A DNA stretch of 64,000 bases, from NCBI GenBank assembly GCA_035772735.1, contig JASDFA010000010.1, forward strand, positions 30,319,501 through 30,383,500, written 5' to 3'. Under the pieces are notes generated by a model. The model did no database searches and had not been told where the DNA came from. It saw nothing but the letters and a program-made list of their open reading frames with translations. Source of the DNA: Datura wrightii (Eukaryota; Streptophyta; Magnoliopsida; Solanales; Solanaceae). A program made the translations under genes and the position numbers. Positions 43,923 through 54,137 of this stretch are shown in pieces. Every line of letters begins with the position of its first letter. The first letter of the stretch is position 1.

Positions 43923-44825
43923 TGTTCGTTCTGTTGTTGGGTATACAACTACACACAAGTGCACGTGGTCGAACAAGTAGTAAAGTGGCTTAAGTAAGCC
44001 AAGTATCGATCCCACAGGGACTGGGATAAGGTAATGAACTACTCAAGTGTTACTATATTTTAGTTTTAACAATGAAGACAATAGTGTAACCAAGAGTTTG
44101 ATATTTTTGGGTTCTAATTTCTATGCTAAGTCTAAAACGATTATCTAATGTGAGTCTGAACTATGAATGTGAGCATGCTGAGGTTAAATGAACATGTAAT
44201 GAAATTAATTATCGATATAAATTGGTTAACCTTTCCTCCGGTTGCTAGTCAAGAACTACTGCCAATGGATTAAAACTCTCGTATTTAACCCAACTTAAGA
44301 ATCATGAACCGTCCACCTACATTTCTGTGATTAAACGAAATTCATGTTCTAGCCATACAAACCCGATTCCTAAATTGACTAATACGACTTTCAGGTATAT
44401 TTCTATCCTGAAGGTAAATCAATTCTCAATTTTCCCAAACTAAGAAAAGATCATATCCTATTAATTCACAACGTTCCAATTTCTTTCTCTCTCGAGTCAA
44501 ACCGGGCTTTTTAGATGTACATTAACGTAGGCCACACATAAGTGCAGTAAGAACAAGAATCAATAGAACAACCATGGAAGAAAAGATGAAAAACCAATCT
44601 AATCAACAATCACATTTCAATACAATTGTTCTTAACCTCAGCAAGAAGAGGAATTAGCCACTCATTTGTGGATTAAACATCGTTAAATGAGTGTTAAACA
44701 TACAAGCAATTGAATTCAAGGAGAAGGAAAGAGAGTAAAACCCTGATAATTTCATCCCCTCAACTGCCTGTAACCCACGTTCTTGCTCCACCAAGTCAGA
44801 ATATTAAAAAATGAACCTAAGTGTT

Positions 44826-44834
44826 CTATTTATA
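44826..44834 (-). promoter_or_regulatory. TATA box of the Athila-A 3' LTR
   Basis: Minus-strand TATAAATAG, 33 nt from the nearest palindrome edge. The same box occurs in the 5' LTR (56094-56102) and in the Athila-B LTR (60809-60817). Confidence 0.7.
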
Positions 44835-44866
44835 CTGGTGGGAATTTTTCCCAGAATAACAAGCAA

Positions 44867-45099
44867 CGTGTCACGGAGTGCATCGCGGAGCACTGCCTCT
44901 GTGACACGCCACCGACGCGGACCCTCACTAGAAATTGGGGGTCCAGGTAATAAGGCCCAACGTGGCACGGCGTGCAATGTGGAGCTGGGCCACCGTGCCA
45001 CGGACCCAACGCGAACCCTTACTGGAATTAGGCCGAAAATTCCCTATCCAGGCAGAAGGCCTTCGTGATGGAAGCGTGACACGGCTCCATCGCGGAGCC
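44867..45099 (-). promoter_or_regulatory. Array of three 42-nt palindromes in the Athila-A 3' LTR U3
   Basis: Palindrome 1 (44867-44908): arms CGTGTCACGGAG and CTCTGTGACACG, 18-nt loop. Palindrome 2 (44961-45002): arms CGTGGCACGG and CCGTGCCACG. Palindrome 3 (45058-45099): arms around CTTCGTGATGG and CCATCGCGGAG, perfect in the other two LTR copies. All are exactly 42 nt and start 94 and 97 nt apart. Palindromes 1 and 2 are clearly related copies; a T:A pair in one is a G:C pair in the other, so pairing is preserved. Confidence 0.88.
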
Positions 45100-45344
45100 T
45101 CTTTATTTTGTGCCTTCCAATGCCTTGTCCTTTGCTCACATCCGAGTCCAACCCCGATCTATTCCAACATGCATTTTAGCTTCCCAAAATTACATTTTAC
45201 CTGTAAAACAATGCCAATCATGTTGGTTAGTATAAATTCACATTTTATTACCAATCACATGAGAATGTATAAACATTGATAGATAAACAAGGCTAAAATG
45301 ACACATTTGAGTATCACTTGGGCATATAAATTTGCCCAAGATCA

Positions 45345-45360
45345 CTTACCCCACACTTAA
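45345..45360 (-). promoter_or_regulatory. Polypurine tract of Athila-A
   Basis: Minus-strand TTTAAGTGTGGGGTAAG abuts the 3' LTR start TGATCTTGGGC. The same tract occurs in Athila-B at 61328-61343. Confidence 0.8.
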
Positions 45361-47123
45361 ATCCTTGTTCATCCTCGAACAACAATCTTACACCTCATGC
45401 AATTTACACCCAAACCTCGCTACTTTGGTTCGACAATTTAGGCTACGGTCATACCGATTATTCAATACAGCAAATCATCAAGAAAACACGCATGGTCCAA
45501 TCAATGCAATGACCTTCAATACATCAAGACCTCCTAGACTTAAGAATCGACTCTCGATATTGGCAAACTCATGCAAATCAGCTGATCAAGACATCCGACA
45601 CGAAAATTAATCTTTCATCAAGCATGTGCCCTCACAACACAAGAGAATTTTCCCCTTTTTGATCATATGAACTCACAAAATTTCAAGCAGGGGCATATAA
45701 ACACAATTTCGCTCTCTCTCCCAAAAGAATTCACATGCATCATGTCACGACCCATAAGCTTGCCTTTAGTGTATTACTCCACTAATATAAAGAAGTGTGA
45801 TGTAAGATCACGTAGGACTTTAACGGGTTGTAATGTAAGCTACGGAACTAGTAAATATTGGGCTAGCCAATAATAGCCACTAGCATCCTTAAGCGCCTTT
45901 CCAATACATCCCATCAAACTCATGGGCAGTGTTTCTTTCTTCATCCTCCCATTCTCGAAGTTTTTCTTTAGTTTGGCCCATCTTATTAAGTACACTTGAC
46001 ACAACAACAAGGATTATTCGTACACCTTCATTATCGTTTATTTATAACAAGTGCACCTTCACCCTTTTCTTTCCCTTTCTCACTCTGCTTTTCTTTTCTT
46101 TTCACCATTCTCACTCTTTGACACTTTGGGAAAATTATTTTCTCTTCTTAAGCGCATAAGAGTTTCGGATCTACTTTACGGCAAATGAAAAGAAGGGATT
46201 AATCTCGGCTTACACTTTTTGACAAAAGAAAAAATAATAGGCTAAAGGCTCAACGAGCTGACTAGGGTATACAATCAAGGTGGGTACGATAATGAAAAAT
46301 AGAAACTTTCGGTTAAAGACAAAGAAATGCCTACATCCTTTCCTACAATACACCTCCTTCATTTCGTTTTGTACACACACTAGGCAAGTTCTAGACACTT
46401 CACAATAGCATGGAATAACAAAACCTCACTTCACACTTATTGCACATGCTCAATTCAAGACGTATTCACAGACTCTTCAATCAGCTAATTGCACGAATTC
46501 AAACATTAAGCCTTAATCACACTGAATCGACTCTATGGCCTAGGTATCTCAACATATTTACAAAGTTACATGCTTTCATACGAATCACCTTTGCATTTCA
46601 AATATCATGTATGACATGCAACCAGAATTCCGCAACCATAAAGTAACTACAAGTTTTGGGATGCAACCCACAAAAGAAAAACAACTGTTAAATAAATGAA
46701 AAAGAATCTACTCCTAACGACTACATTTCCCTTAAGACAGGCGTCATCCATCCATCATAGGGAATGGTCACTAACTAGGACTTCGGTTCAATGGGACCAT
46801 TCTCGGTAAAAGAATCGAAAACAAACGCCGAGAAACCCAAGAATTTAAAAAAATTGAAAAATATCGATCATTTCGATAAACACAAATATGTACAATATCA
46901 GCTTAGCAACATTCAGCAACACACAACAGTTTCACATATAATTACAATATAGGACAACAACACAGGGTCAGAAAATTTTGTTCACAGGCATAACAACAGA
47001 TTAGAACATACATAACAGCACAACCAGCACCTAACTACTCCCACCCCACACTTATCTCGAACACTGTCCCCAGTGTTCACAAAAATTAAAATAGCACAAA
47101 AATTGGGTGGTGGAACTCCCTGA
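45361..47123 (-). other. 3' noncoding tail of Athila-A
   Basis: About 1.8 kb between ORF3 and the polypurine tract. Short ORFs occur on both strands, but none has a recognisable product. Athila-B carries the same sequence at 61344-63118, so it is conserved as DNA, not as protein. Confidence 0.7.
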
Positions 47124-48344
47124 TCAATCAAAATACTCCACTTCTTCATCAGGTGCTGCTGCTTCATCTCCCATGTCTGAATCACCCCCATCGTCATCAT
47201 TGGACTCCACATCGGAGTCCTCCCGACGTGTCTCCTCGTCTGTGGGGACATCATCATCTGTGGGCTCCACAAAAGCTGGCCCCACTCAGCATAGAGCCCT
47301 GGCATTTTCGCCAAAAGGGCAGTCTAGCTCGAGCTGCCATAGCTCCTCCTCTGTTGCAGGCCTCCCGCCTATCCTCAGCTGGAGCATCTGCATCCCGTAC
47401 ATGCGAGCCATGTACTGATCATCCCGAGCATGTCGCTTGGCAATTGTAAGAACAGGCCCGTGGGTAGTGTCGGGTGCCTTAGTTTTAGTGACATCTAAGG
47501 CCCGCCGCTCCATCTGGGGAATGTAGTCAAGGGCCTCTTCCTCAACATCTAAGCCCCTCAGGAATGTGGTGAGTAGTCCACCAAATTCGTATCTATGCCC
47601 CTGATGCAACCGGGCTCTCTTCATGGCGGAGATAATCACCGCCCCCACATTGATCTCCAGCCCTTTCATCAGGGCGTACACCAGGCATACACGATCTCGG
47701 GTTACATCTGTCATATGTACCCCCGGGATTAGGCAGGAACAGACGATCTTAAGCCATATCCTGGATTCCCTGTTCATCTGTGAATAGGGCAAAGTCTGAT
47801 GGTAGCCCCTCTCCTTGTGTCTGCTCTATCTAGCTGTCGATCTGGTTCCACACAAAGTGCGTCTGATGTCCGCATATGGTGGAGTGATATTCAGCTGTCA
47901 AAGCACGTGGGCGTCTGTGTCCCGTGCCCCTAAGATAGCATTGAGGTGGTGGGGCTCAAAGGTGACTATTTGCCCTCTGATTTTGATGGTGTGACTTCTG
48001 AGAGTCGGGTTCCAATTGGCATAGAATTCCCGAATCAAGTGCAAGTTGCATTTCTTGGGCTCTTCAAAGATGAATTTGAGCCCAGCTTCCTCGATCCTAT
48101 GGACAATCCTAGGGAACTCATGTGCCAACGGTTCCCGTGCTATGTGTTCCTCAGGGAAGTACTTGCTCTCCTTGTGCTTTGCATACCACTTCTTCCCCTC
48201 TTCCGTCACCCACCTGGTTCCATATTGGTGGCGTTGGCCGCGTGGAACCGCTGGTGCCACTGCGATTGCTGTGCCCAGTCTGATTCTCTTTCTTCCGGCG
48301 CTAGATGTTGATGCGCCTTTCCCTTTTTCTTGCCTGCTTGCCAT
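47124..48344 (-). pseudogene. Athila-A env-like ORF3 (plant transposon protein type)
   Basis: The first ATG is at 48344 (MASRQEKGKGASTSSAGRKR), 5 nt after a splice-acceptor-like site. A basic, serine-rich N terminus is followed by WVTEEGKKWYAKHKESKYF, EEAGLKFIFEEPKKCNLHLI, REFYANWNP and TIKIRGQIVTFEPHHLNAIL, the conserved core of the plant transposon protein family. A TGA stands at 47898-47900. After it the reading continues as QLNITPPYADIRRTLCGTRS, WLKIVCSCLIPGVHMTDVTR, VYALMKGLEINVGAVIISAM and an acidic tail ending EEVEYFD at 47124. Further stops lie near 47827 and 47286. No convincing signal peptide or transmembrane span. The role in Athila elements is unknown. Confidence 0.78.
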
Positions 48345-48349
48345 TGTTC

Positions 48350-49040
48350 CTGTCAACCCAAATAGACAAGTTCAATGTTAAGCCAATGAAAATTTGCTTC
48401 GACTAAGGTTGGGTTAAGCTAGGCTACCCCACACTTAGTCCTTAGCTAAAATTACAACATTACAGCAAGATCATACCTATTTACACAAACAAACAACCAA
48501 ATATAACAAACATGCTTAGTGCATTCGAAGAATTCGACGGTATATATTCTATGTACTACTCAGACTTCGTACAGCTAACCACAATCATTACCATCGATAA
48601 CATTTTATCCCATCACACTTAGCAAGGAGAAACAAAGAAATGAAAACAACAAGAATTTATCTACACGAACCTATTCAACTCACCCACTTCTTGCAAATTT
48701 CACTATTCCCCTAACCCGAGAATCCGTCGGTCTTTTAGCATAATAACAATTAGCACATCGACTCATCTCACTCAACATGTACAACCCAGCATGAATTTCA
48801 CGAGTTCACTACATTTTTCCACTTCAAATTCAAAAGCAAGTCCTAGCTATGATTGTATCAACAATTCGCTTAAATTATGTAATTAACGAGTTCAAGCAAT
48901 CACAATGATACTCTGAACATCCATCAAGAATAATTCAATTGAATTTATGCTTAATTTCTACTTAGGGCAAGTTTAGCTCATATCACATGTTCAATATCAA
49001 AGAAAATCGACAAGAAATGAGATGGAATTGAAGTACATAC
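48350..49040 (-). other. Predicted leader intron before ORF3 (Athila-A)
   Basis: Minus-strand donor TTTGAG/GTATGT at 49041/49040 and acceptor TTTGGGTTGACAG/GAACA at 48350/48349, 5 nt before the ORF3 ATG. The interval is 691 bp and AT-rich. It matches the arrangement in Athila-0 (1467-2229). Prediction from splice consensus only. Confidence 0.5.
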
Positions 49041-49139
49041 CTCAAAGTCGAAGAATTGAAGAAAACTCAATGAATTCCTTGGCCTATTCCATGTCACGTT
49101 GAAGGGGGAGGGGTTTTAGGAGGATTGGTTGCGGAGTGT

Positions 49140-49240
49140 GTGAGAAATAAGGAAAATTGAGGGGGATTCAGGGTTTAAAAGTGGAAAATTCGCGCGGGTC
49201 ACCCGGCGACCCGATGTGACCCGTCGCGATATACATAGCA
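49140..49240 (-). promoter_or_regulatory. Candidate internal promoter core upstream of ORF3 (Athila-A)
   Basis: Downstream of the palindromes the minus strand has a TATA-like TATGTATAT (about 49227-49236) and TTTTAAAC (49172-49179). TTTCTCACACACTC near 49136-49149 resembles the Athila-0 motif TTTCACTCACACACTC. The donor of the predicted intron is about 95 nt further on. Neither TATA candidate is a perfect consensus. Confidence 0.4.
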
Positions 49241-49241
49241 A

Positions 49242-49380
49242 CGTGTCACGGAGTGCATCGCGGAGCACTGCCTCCGTGACACGGAGCTGACGTGAGGGTG
49301 TTCTGGAATTTTTTTAAAATTCTGGATTTACACCTCAACGTATCATGGAGGGTAACGCGGAGGCCCTCCTCCGTGACACG
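49242..49380 (-). promoter_or_regulatory. Two LTR-type 42-nt palindromes in the pol/ORF3 spacer
   Basis: Palindrome at 49242-49283: arms CGTGTCACGGAG and CTCCGTGACACG, identical over its whole 42 nt to the LTR copies at 56135 and 60850. Second palindrome 49339-49380: arms CGTATCATGGAG and CTCCGTGACACG. Start-to-start distance is 97 nt, as in the LTR. This is a duplicate of the LTR promoter-upstream module placed in front of ORF3. Confidence 0.88.
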
Positions 49381-49624
49381 GAGCTATCGCCCTAGCTCAC
49401 TGTTTTGCCACTTTTTCTTGATTTTCATACCTCGAATTTTCCTTTGCGATTCCTTGCATATTTTCCCTCCGTTCGACCTGAAATTCATCTTACTACAAGA
49501 AATTGGTTAGAATTATAGGTTTCACTCAAAATAAAAATAAAAACAAAATTAAAAACTAAAAATTTTGTTGTTAATCAAGAAAATAAAAAAGAAAAATCAA
49601 TTAACAATTTACAAAGAAAAATTT

Positions 49625-49642
49625 CACGGGTTGCCTCCCGTG
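49625..49642 (-). other. Hairpin after the Athila-A pol end
   Basis: Minus-strand arms CACGGG and CCCGTG with loop AGGCAA, preceded by GGCGCT. This is the counterpart of 674-691 in Athila-0, with paired base changes. Confidence 0.7.
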
Positions 49643-49714
49643 CAGCGCCTAGTTTACCATCGTGGCTCGACGTCATTCAGCTCAGTTGTCCTCTAGGGTG
49701 ATGGACGTTTTCTC

Positions 49715-51050
49715 TCAACCACCGTCCTCCCCCCAGTAGTGCTTACATCTCTGCCCATTGACTAAGAACGTGGCACTCCGATCTTCTTGCCACAACTCGA
49801 CTGCCCCATGCGGGGTCATTCTCACCACTTCAAATGGCCCCGACCATTTGGACCTCAACTTTCCGGGAAACAACTTCAATCTTGAATTGAAGAGCAATAC
49901 CTTCTGCCCTGGTTCAAAAATGCGGTTCACCACAGGCTTTTCATGCCACCTTTTTGTTCTTTCCTTGTAGTACTTAGCACTCTCGTAAGCATGCCAGCGG
50001 AACTCTTCAAGTTCACTGAGTTGCATTAATCTCTTTTTACCCACTAGCTCCAAGTCCATATTCAATTTCCTCATGGCCCAGAAGGCTCGGTGCTCTAGCT
50101 CCACCAGTAGATCTCACGCTATCCCATAGACCAATCAGTATGGTGGGGTTCCTATCGATGTCTTGTAAGCAGTTCTGTACGCCCACAATGCATCATCAAG
50201 TTTGGTTGACCAATCATTCCGTTATGTATTTACCGTTTTTTGGAGAATCTGCTTCACTTCTCTATTTGACACCTCTACTTGCCCACTAGTTTGGGGGTGG
50301 TAGCTGTTGCCACCTTGTGGCGCACCCCATACTTGGCTAGTAGTTTCTTGAAACTTGCGTTGACAAAATGAGCCCCTCCATCGCTGATAATGGCTCAGGG
50401 TGTCCCGAACCTGGTAAGAATATGTTTTTTCACAAATTTTGTTACCACCTTGTTGTCATTCCTGGGGCAAGCTATTGCTTCCACCCATTTTGATACATAG
50501 TCTACAGCCACCAAGATGTAACGATTGCCAAATGACGGTGGGAACGGGCCCATAAAATCAATGCCCCATACATCAAAGGTCTCTACTTCCAGTATATTCT
50601 GCAGCGGCATCTCTTGTCTTCTACCAATTGTTCCTGTACGCTGACATCTGTCACACATTTTAACGTATGCCATAGAGTCTTTGAACAGTGTAGGCCAAAA
50701 GAATCCTGACTGTAGAACCTTGTGTGCTGTTCGCTCGCCTCCATGGTGACCCCCATACAACGAAGAGTGACAGCTTCTCAACACCTCTGCAATCTGACTC
50801 TCTGGGATGCATCTTCTCATCACCTGATCCGGCCCCTGTTTAAATAAGTATGGTTCATCCCAAACAAAATGCCGACAATCATGCCTCAATTTCCTTCTCT
50901 GTTGGTCTGTTGCCTCAGGTGGGTAGACTCCACTCACTAGCAAATTGACTATATCTGTGTACCAAGGAACTTCAGCTTCCCCTACCGCCAAGAGCTGCTC
51001 ATCCGGGAACTCCTCATTGATGGTATCACTTTCCATCACATGCGACCGGC
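49715..51050 (-). pseudogene. Athila-A integrase, broken
   Basis: Zinc-binding region: SCHSSLYGGHHGGERTAHKV with MCDRCQRTG. Core: VWGIDFMGPFPP (first Asp), AIISDGGAHF (second Asp), and after a one-base shift near 50310 the frame HPQTSGQVEVSNRE with the Glu. Stops occur at 50396 (GTP then stop, consistent with CGA to TGA) and elsewhere before the C-terminal ORF 49715-50104 (MELEHRAFWAMRKLNMDLEL, KLFPGKLRSKWSGPFEVVRM). Its job is cDNA insertion. The core residues are all traceable. Confidence 0.88.
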
Positions 51051-52737
51051 TCTCCAATCGCGATAAGTGATCTGCCACCTGATTCTCGCTCCCCTTTCTG
51101 TCCTTGATCTCAAGATCGAACTCTTGCAACAACAGGATCCATCTGATCAGTCTGGGCTTAGCATCCTTCTTGTTAAATAGGTACCGAATCGCTGCATGAT
51201 CGGTATAAACCACTACTTTTGAACCCACCAAATAGGACCTGAATTTGTCAAATGCAAACACCAACGCTAGCATTTCTTTCTCCGTGACTGTGTAATTGCT
51301 TTGGTCCGTATTCAGCATTTTGCTTGCATAATAAATAGAATGAAAGAATTTATTTTTCCTTTGCCCCAATACAGCTCCCACAGCCATGTCACTCGCATCA
51401 CACATTAACTCAAATGGTTGTCCCCAATCCGGAGAAGTAAGGATAGGTGCTTCTATCAATTTCTGCTTCAACTCCTCAAATGCTTTAACACACTCATCAT
51501 TCAACTCAAACTTTACCTCTTTTTCTAACAACCTGCATAATGGTCTAGAAATTTTGGAAAAGTTTCTGATGAACCGTCTGTAGAACCCTGCATGCCCAAG
51601 AAAACTGCGAACACCTTTCACCGACACAGGTGGTGGCAACTTCTCAATAACCTCGATCTTAGCACAATCGACTTCCAACCCCTTTCGAGACACTTTGTGG
51701 CCAAGGACAATACCCTCCTTCACTAAGAAGTGGCATTTCTCCCAGTTTAGTACAAGGTTGGATTCCTCGCAGCGAGCCAGCACCCTGTCAAGATTCTGCA
51801 AACAAGTAGCAAACGAATTACCGAAGATAGAAAAATCATCCATAAATACCTCAACAAAATCCTCCACCATGTCGTGGAAAATAGCCATCATGCATCTCTG
51901 GAATGTGGCGGGTGCATTGCATAACCCAAATGGCATTCGCCTGAAAGCATATGTCCCATAAGGACAGGTAAAACTAGTCTTCTCTTGGTCCTTCGGAGCT
52001 ATGGCTATTTGGTTATAACCAGAGTACCCATCAAGGAAACAATAATATTCCTGTCCAGCCAACCTATCTAATATTTGATCAATGAACGGGATAGGGTAAT
52101 GATCTTTCCTTGTGGCTTCATTAAGATTTCTGTAGTCCATGCAAATCCGCCAGCCTATGACGGTTCGTGTAGGAATCAACTCATTTTTCTCATTGGTGAC
52201 CACGGTCATCCCTCCTTTCTTTGGAACACACTAAACGCGGCTGACCCATTCACTGTCTGAAATCGGGTAGACCACACCTGCATCAAGCCACTTGATTATT
52301 TCTTTCCTCACCACATCCTTCATTGTTGGATTTAGCCTTTGTTGAGGCTGAATGGTTGGTTTTGCTCCTATCTCCATGAAAATCCTGTGTGTGCAAAAAG
52401 CTGGATTGATACCCTGAATATCTGACATTTGCCAACCCATTGCCTTCTTCCTTTTTTTGAGGACACCCAATGCTTCTTTCTCCTGTGCCTCTGTCAATTC
52501 TGCGGAGATGATGACTGGTAATGTCTCATTTTCCCCCAAAAAGACATATTTTAAATAGGGAGGCAATTCTTTCAATTCCAACTTTGGTGCCTCCTCAATG
52601 GATGGTTTCGACAACGGTTCTAGGGACATCATCAATGATTGAAATTCCTGTTTCCTCGGTTGCCTTTGTGCCTCATTCAACATTTGGACCACCTCATAGG
52701 CATCTCTATCTCCAAAATGATCGGAGTGCATCAACAC
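51051..52737 (-). pseudogene. Athila-A reverse transcriptase and RNase H
   Basis: The N-terminal segment 52231-52737 contains LKELPPYLKYVFLGENETLP and WQMSDIQGINPAFCTHRIFM. A TAG near 52231 (VSRV then stop) interrupts the consensus before CVPKKGGMTVV. The following 604-codon frame has RICMDYRNLNEATRKDHYPI, FLDGYSGYNQI and FMDDFSIFG with both aspartates (about 51840). RNase H follows with FELMCDASDMAVGAVL, TVTEKEMLALVFA and VYTDHAAIRYLF, all three acidic residues present. Apart from one stop the polymerase part is close to intact. Confidence 0.92.
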
Positions 52738-52779
52738 TCTTTCCAGTGGGTCTTGAGATTCAACAATCTGACGAATTTC

Positions 52780-53145
52780 TTAATGTTCAACCACACTGAT
52801 TGCTGAAAGCTCCTCATGTATTGCCGGCAGCTTCATGGCTTTAAACACATCAAATACCTCAATCTTATCATGTGCTCGCATGGTTAGCTGCCCTGCAGCT
52901 ACGTCAATCAGTGCTTTCCCGGTCGCCAAGAAAGGACGTCCCAAAATAAATGGGACTTCCGCGTCTGGTTCAAAATTCAGCACGACAAAATCTACCGGGA
53001 AGATCAGGGAGCAACTTGCACCAGAACGTCCTCCACAATACCATCAGGTCTGGCTAAGGACCGATCCGCCAATTACAAGATCACTGTTGTGGGTCTAGGA
53101 CTCCCTAGACCCAGCTTTTTGAATACCGATGACGGCATCAAATTA
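52780..53145 (-). pseudogene. Athila-A aspartic protease, broken
   Basis: CDLGASINLMPSSVFKKLGL carries the active-site D-L-G-A. A TAA (family CAA) stands before LADRSLARPDGIVEDVLVQV, then a one-base shift near 53010, then FPVDFVVLNFEPDAEVPFIL and GRPFLATGKALIDVAAGQLT. Compare Athila-0, where the active-site Gly is Arg. A further TAA lies near 52780. Confidence 0.88.
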
Positions 53146-54137
53146 ATGCTCGCTCCCAAATCACATAATCCACGAGCTCGGATACTTTGCCCAATAGTAA
53201 TCTGTATAGTAAAGCTCCTAGGATCTGTGAGCTTTGTGGGCAGTCGATTTTGTATCTGGGAAGTGCACTCCTCCGTGAGAGCCACCATAGCATACTTAGT
53301 CAACCGACTTTTTTTTGCCACGATGTCCTTTATATACTTGGCATACTTCGGCACTCCCTGCAAAACATCAACAAGAGGTAAGTTAATATGTACCTGTTTC
53401 AGCACCTCCATGAATTTCTTGAAACACGCCTCCTCCTTGTGTTTCTTTAATCGTTGAGGGAACGGGGGTGGTGGTTTTTCTGATTCTGCTTCCTTTTTCT
53501 TACCCCTCTCATCACTTTGCTCCCTCTCAACTTCTGCTGCTCCCGATTGTTGAGGTGGTCTTTCTGGTTCCACCTCTTTCAGCTGCAAACCACTCCTTGT
53601 GGTCACCATATTCACCTGCTTGGGGTTGGGATCTGTGTCACTCGGAAGTCCTCCTCTAGGCCTGGTGTTTTGGGCTCCAGCAAATTGCCCAAATTGATAT
53701 TCAAGTGCCTTAGTAGCTAACTGGTTGTTTTTCACCTCGGCTACCAATTTCACATAGTCAGCCCACAATTGAGCTTGGTTAGCTATCATCATCTTGAACA
53801 TCTCCTCAATGTTGGGTGATGGTGGTGGAGGAGGTGCATTGTTGTTTCTAAATTGTGCTTGATAATTCTGCTGCCCTCCTTGGTTCCTTTGCACACCCTG
53901 ACTCGAACTTTGCCCCTGATGGTTGTTGCTACCCCAGGAGAAATTAGGGTGATTCCTCCAATTGGAATTGTAGTTGTTGCCATACTGTTGGTGGTTGTTC
54001 CTTTGTACATTTCCCACAAAGTTCATCGAGTCAGGATTTGCTCCACAACACTCAGCTGAGTGCTCACTGCTCCCGCACACTTCACACCAAATCTGCTGCA
54101 CTGCATTCACTGGAGCTTGAGGCTGGTTCATTGTCAT
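53073..54137 (-). CDS. Athila-A gag C-terminal ORF (zinc knuckle, linker) leading into protease
   Basis: This 354-codon frame starts MTMNQPQAPVNAVQQIWCEV. CEVCGSSEHSAECC is a CCHC-type zinc knuckle. An Asn/Gln-rich tract and a Pro run follow, then PNIEEMFKMMIANQAQLWAD, QFGQFAGAQNTRPRGGLPSD, a Lys/Glu-rich linker, PPPPFPQRLKKHKEEACFKK, FMEVLKQVHINLPLVDVLQG and the protease start. The first codon overlaps the stop of the upstream capsid ORF as ATGA. In relatives capsid and knuckle are one ORF, so this is probably a one-base frameshift, though a recoding event cannot be excluded. Confidence 0.75.
   Translation of the reverse strand: MTMNQPQAPVNAVQQIWCEVCGSSEHSAECCGANPDSMNFVGNVQRNNHQQYGNNYNSNWRNHPNFSWGSNNHQGQSSSQGVQRNQGGQQNYQAQFRNNNAPPPPPSPNIEEMFKMMIANQAQLWADYVKLVAEVKNNQLATKALEYQFGQFAGAQNTRPRGGLPSDTDPNPKQVNMVTTRSGLQLKEVEPERPPQQSGAAEVEREQSDERGKKKEAESEKPPPPFPQRLKKHKEEACFKKFMEVLKQVHINLPLVDVLQGVPKYAKYIKDIVAKKSRLTKYAMVALTEECTSQIQNRLPTKLTDPRSFTIQITIGQSIRARGLCDLGASINLMPSSVFKKLGLGSPRPTTVIL

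Larger units (their letters stand above)
43923..45344 (-). repeat. 3' LTR of Athila-A
   Basis: 1422 bp. In element sense the U3 part lies at the right: three 42-nt palindromes (45058-45099, 44961-45002, 44867-44908), then the TATA box at 44826-44834. R/U5 follow to 43923. Confidence 0.95.

Noticed and set aside
44811..45279. ORFs rich in Arg in the Athila LTRs (also 56106-56447 and 60637-61162)
   Set aside because: They are translations of the palindrome array in U3 and occur on both strands because of the dyads.
47107..47449. Ser-rich + strand ORFs opposite Athila-A ORF3 (also 63102-63444 in Athila-B)
   Set aside because: They are shadows of the acidic C-terminal tail of ORF3 on the other strand.
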